Positions 18,208 through 21,085 of a stretch of DNA of 21,085 bases are shown here, piece by piece (within the stretch, counting starts at the first letter, position 1; every line of letters begins with the position of its first letter). The stretch is taken from positions 1 to 21,085 of the forward strand of contig JAQGAU010001154.1 in assembly GCA_034698045.1 (NCBI GenBank), given 5' to 3'. The notes under the pieces were generated by a model. The model saw only the letters and a list, made by a program, of their open reading frames with translations, was not told the DNA's origin and searched no databases. The translations under genes were made by a program, and so were the position numbers. Origin of the DNA: Paramacrobiotus richtersi. Lineage: Eukaryota > Tardigrada > Eutardigrada > Parachela > Macrobiotidae.

Positions 18208-19364
18208 TCAAGAGCAGACAAACCCGTGGCACTCGCAGTCTGGTCGTTAAAGAAAACGCAAAACAGAAAGAAACAGAGGTTTAACCAGAAAGAAGATTAT
18301 TAGATTTGACACGAGACAAGAATGTTCTAACCGTGCCACACTCCAAAACATTTTCCGAACATTTCATGATGTTGGTAAACAGATCTTTTGTTCTCATCGG
18401 GTTGTCTTTCCAATGCTCCGTTTCGCAGTGACATCGATCCGCTGCTTCCGGCGGATTTCGTACCGTGTGTTCGTATGTTTGAACGGGATCAGCTGTTCCA
18501 TATAGGTCGGCACATTGATGGTCATTGATGGCACATTGATGGTTTTGCCGATCAGATGGCAATCGGATCATGAAGAGTAGGTTTCGCAACCTGACGGTGT
18601 TTTGCGTAGCTTTACGTTACACTGTTAATTCCTTCTTTTGCTGGTTTCCTGTAATACTGAAGAGCTTTCTTCTTATCAAAGGTCAAGACTACTGTTCCAG
18701 GGTTCCTGACAGGGTATAAATTCCGTTTGCTAATGAGTTTGGGTTTATCTTTGTAATTAGTTAGCATACTTTACCATATGCGTCAAAATTAATAGCCTAG
18801 ATAAATGCTGAAATGACCGTTCTTTTGGATGAGCCGGACGGACTGAACTACAGATTCATACGCCCGCATATGCATGCGACGATCATATATCCCCTAATTG
18901 TTGAATTGATGTCAATGCAAGAGGAGCGGCCGGAGTACCTTGGCAGTATATTTCTCCGACACCTCCTCTTCAAAACCAACATACATAGGTTTGTAAATTC
19001 CTTCTTGAATTGAAACTCAACACTTGCAACAAAAACCTGCTATAAATCATCTGTGAGAACTCTATTACGGTATAGTTTGAAAGCTCCCTTCATTTACTGC
19101 AGCTTAATTGTGCACCGGACTCATTCACAAATATCGCCCATATGCAGTGCTATGGAGGGAACGTCGCGGTGGACGCGTTGGTGGGCTTTATTCTCGAATG
19201 AATAACCCTAGAACAGTCCGGAAACCCAAACAAAGAATCGTGCATCATGATTTACTTCCGTGCTCCATAGTCTACAGACATGCACCACGGGATCCTGGAT
19301 ATTTGAAATAAAGGAGACTACTATAGCAATAGGACGTAATTAGACGGAGCCGGTAGTTGCTGCA
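18208..19364. other. Intergenic DNA between the two tandem receptors
   Basis: A minus-strand open frame of 102 codons (18281-18589) contains cysteine-rich bits (RCHCETEHW, KCSENVLECG). A 66-codon plus-strand frame (18813-19013) contains RPEYLGSIFLRHLLF. Neither resembles a family I know, and both are weak. Three CATTGATGG words cluster at 18515-18542. No relic of a third receptor was seen. Confidence 0.35.
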
Positions 19365-19372
19365 TATAAAAA
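19365..19372 (+). promoter_or_regulatory. Putative TATA box of receptor 2
   Basis: TATAAAAA lies 52 bases before the ATG at 19424. A start of transcription about 25-30 bases downstream would leave a 5' UTR of some 25-30 bases. This is inferred from motif and position only. Confidence 0.45.
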
Positions 19373-19423
19373 CGACATCGAAGCCCTTAGAGGCACAATT
19401 TCGTACCGAAAGAAGTATTTGAA

Positions 19424-20555
19424 ATGGCTAATTTATCGGCATCTGCCAATTTGACTTTACGTCAACTGTACGAACCTGTCTTAACAGCGTGGTTCTCCGT
19501 GAATTGCATTATCTTCATTCCAGCCGTTGTCCTTCTCACTCTGCTGATCTATGTCATCCCGAAAGGTCAACTGAAGCTTTCCTCATCGACAATCCAAATC
19601 ATCCATCTTCTGGTGTCCGAATTAGCTATATGCGGAATCACGTTTCCAACCTTGTGCTTCATCTTTTATCTGCCAAACTTCACGCTAGGCTACCTATCTT
19701 GCGACTTTATTCAGTTCTTCTACATGCTGATGGTTGGTGTGGAGCAATGGTCAACGTTTTCGTTAGCTATTAACCGTTTTATTGGGATTTTCATGCCGCA
19801 TTTCTACCAAAAATTTACATCGCCGAAGTATACCGTTCTTATCATCGTTAGCACTTGGATCCTACCACTCACCATGAATCTCCTAATCCTCTTTCAAGTT
19901 GGAGGCAAATCAACGGCCAACACGAAACCCTGGAACAGCTGTACTGTTCAGCCATCTAAATCCGGAGATTGGGCGTGGAAAGCCGTTAATTACATTTGCA
20001 CAATTATCCCATTAGCGGGAACTATGGTGACTTATCTGGCCATTATGATGGGCTCGTGGTTGGTCAGTTCTCGGCAGGGCAAGGTTGAAGGCGGTGCAAC
20101 ACTTGCCCAAGCGAAAGGGGCAGCGAAACGAAAGGTCAACCGCTTGAACAAAGCTCGGATGCTGTTTGTATCGGTGTTGTGGTATCTCGTGTGTTATCTG
20201 CCACATACTTTGATCGTCTCGTCATTTCCCTATCTGTATGGAAGAGATCCTCCTTTGGGGCTGTGGATGAGGACAGTCTATATCATGGGCTTTGCGGGAT
20301 CTCCGGTAAGTTGCCAAGCGCACTTCTGTTAGTTTTTTTAACTATTTACTGCCCATTCAGCTTTTTAATTGAATTGCACTGTGCGTCTTGCAGTTTATTT
20401 TCCTGATCATGTCGCAAGAATACAGACGAAAGCTTTTATCCCTCTTTTCCAAAAGCGTCACGAAGGTCGGCATTTCCGGATCGAATCCAGCAGGCTCGGC
20501 TTCCGGATATTCCACAAAACACCAAAGAACCTTTAGTAGAAAATCCTCGAATTAG
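19424..20555 (+). CDS. Class A GPCR, tandem paralog 2 (two exons, 347 residues)
   Basis: Exons are 19424-20305 and 20394-20555. The 88-base intron (GTAAGT..TTGCAG) is phase 0 after GFAGSP, exactly as in the receptor at 16628-17852. N-glycosylation sites are NLS (3) and NLT (9). Helices lie at about TM1 20-46, TM2 55-82, TM3 93-119, TM4 135-158, TM5 186-213, TM6 243-268, TM7 277-304. Cys93 and Cys173 (PWNSC) form the expected disulfide pair. DRY is replaced by NRF (117-119), then IGIFMPHFY. TM6 has CYLPHTLIVSSF, and TM7 runs IMGFAGSP then FIFLIMSQEYRR, so NPxxY is absent. The third loop is basic and longer than in paralog 1. The tail of about 40 residues after helix 8 is rich in Ser, Thr and Lys, offering possible phosphorylation sites that paralog 1 lacks. 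Ligand and coupling are unknown. Confidence 0.9.
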
Positions 20556-21008
20556 CACACCCGCAGGCATCTTATAGATACTTGATCACACTTCAGCGCC
20601 ATTGCGTAACACGTAATGTTGTGCCATATGACACTATAATGATAAGCATGAGCATGTCATGGTGTGGTGCTCTTTCGCTAATTGAGGAAGCTGTTGTTGT
20701 TTACCCAGCATATTTATTATCTCGGACAAAAGGGCCACATTGTCCCTTCGCACGCTCTTACACCGCTGGCGTGTTCGGCAGTCTAAAAGAAGATTGCTGC
20801 TGACTGTACCGACAATGCGTTCCTCATTGGTAATTGTCATAAAGAATGTCACGCTATCATTGTAGTCTTGTTACAATGTACGGTACTTCCTGTATGGCTG
20901 TGTTCTCTGAGAATAACATCCTGGAGCGTATGCCGACTTTGCGCGGTGACGCAGTTAACAGTGTAAGTGCATTTCTGTACACAAAGTGTTTAAGTAATGG
21001 TGAAGGCA
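20556..21008. other. 3' flank of receptor 2
   Basis: No recognisable gene. Short open frames on both strands lack coherent features. No canonical AATAAA was found close to the stop; the true polyadenylation site is unclear. Confidence 0.4.
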
Positions 21009-21085
21009 CACACACCCTTTCACACCCATTGGCTATGCACACACCCTTTCACACCCTTTGGCTATGCACACACCCTTTTGCCTCA
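21009..21085 (+). repeat. 29-bp minisatellite, cut by the window end
   Basis: Two full 29-base units (21009-21037 and 21038-21066) differ at one base; each opens with CACACACCCTTTCACACCC and closes with GGCTATG. A third unit starts at 21067 and diverges after CACACACCCTTTT before the window ends. The array may continue outside. Confidence 0.85.

Noticed and set aside
18281-18589. 102-codon minus-strand frame with several cysteines
   Set aside because: The cysteine spacing fits no zinc-finger pattern I know, splice signals are lacking, and there is no other support. It is not called as a gene.
18813-19013. 66-codon plus-strand frame between the receptors
   Set aside because: Short, no family resemblance, and no clear promoter or splice context.
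1-21085. tRNA and rRNA genes
   Set aside because: I looked for paired A/B-box-like motifs with cloverleaf arms and for rRNA-like conserved cores and saw none, although a covariance search could not be run.

Overview
The window is animal nuclear DNA. The reliable genes are split by short GT..AG introns and encode animal-type proteins: a serpin, a BTB-BACK protein and several rhodopsin-like (class A) seven-helix receptors. Coding density is low. Intergenic DNA is full of decayed gene copies, minisatellites and AT-rich sequence. An ecdysozoan invertebrate fits, and a tardigrade is my guess for the lineage, but nothing in the sequence proves it.

Layout. The first coding exon of a serpin leaves the left edge on the minus strand (1-205). 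From 880 to 2045 lie minus-strand fragments of decayed class A receptors. From 2138 to 2950 there are remnants of a second BTB-like gene, followed by a largely intact BTB-BACK gene in six exons (3178-5276, minus). An in-frame stop or an unrecognised short intron breaks the middle of its BTB domain. From 5582 to 11596 I see a candidate 6-kb mobile element. Both ends are inverted arrays of a 37-39 bp unit, with units in matching order from the outside in, and the whole is bracketed by the same 9-bp direct repeat. It contains two or three broken gene fragments in opposite orientations and no recognised transposase. From 12440 to 13024 (minus) is an open TM5-TM7 exon of a class A receptor. Next come a frameshifted minus-strand gene remnant (13141-13720) and a receptor relic on the plus strand (13998-15113).

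The right third holds the best genes. Two paralogous class A receptors lie in tandem on the plus strand (16628-17852 and 19424-20555). Each has one phase-0 intron at the same place in TM7. Both have replaced the usual DRY and NPxxY signatures. The window ends in a 29-bp minisatellite.

The genes do not form a pathway. The common theme is local birth and death of receptor and BTB paralogs, with a probable gene-fragment-carrying foldback or Mutator-like element in the middle. All function calls come from reading motifs by eye; no database search was possible.
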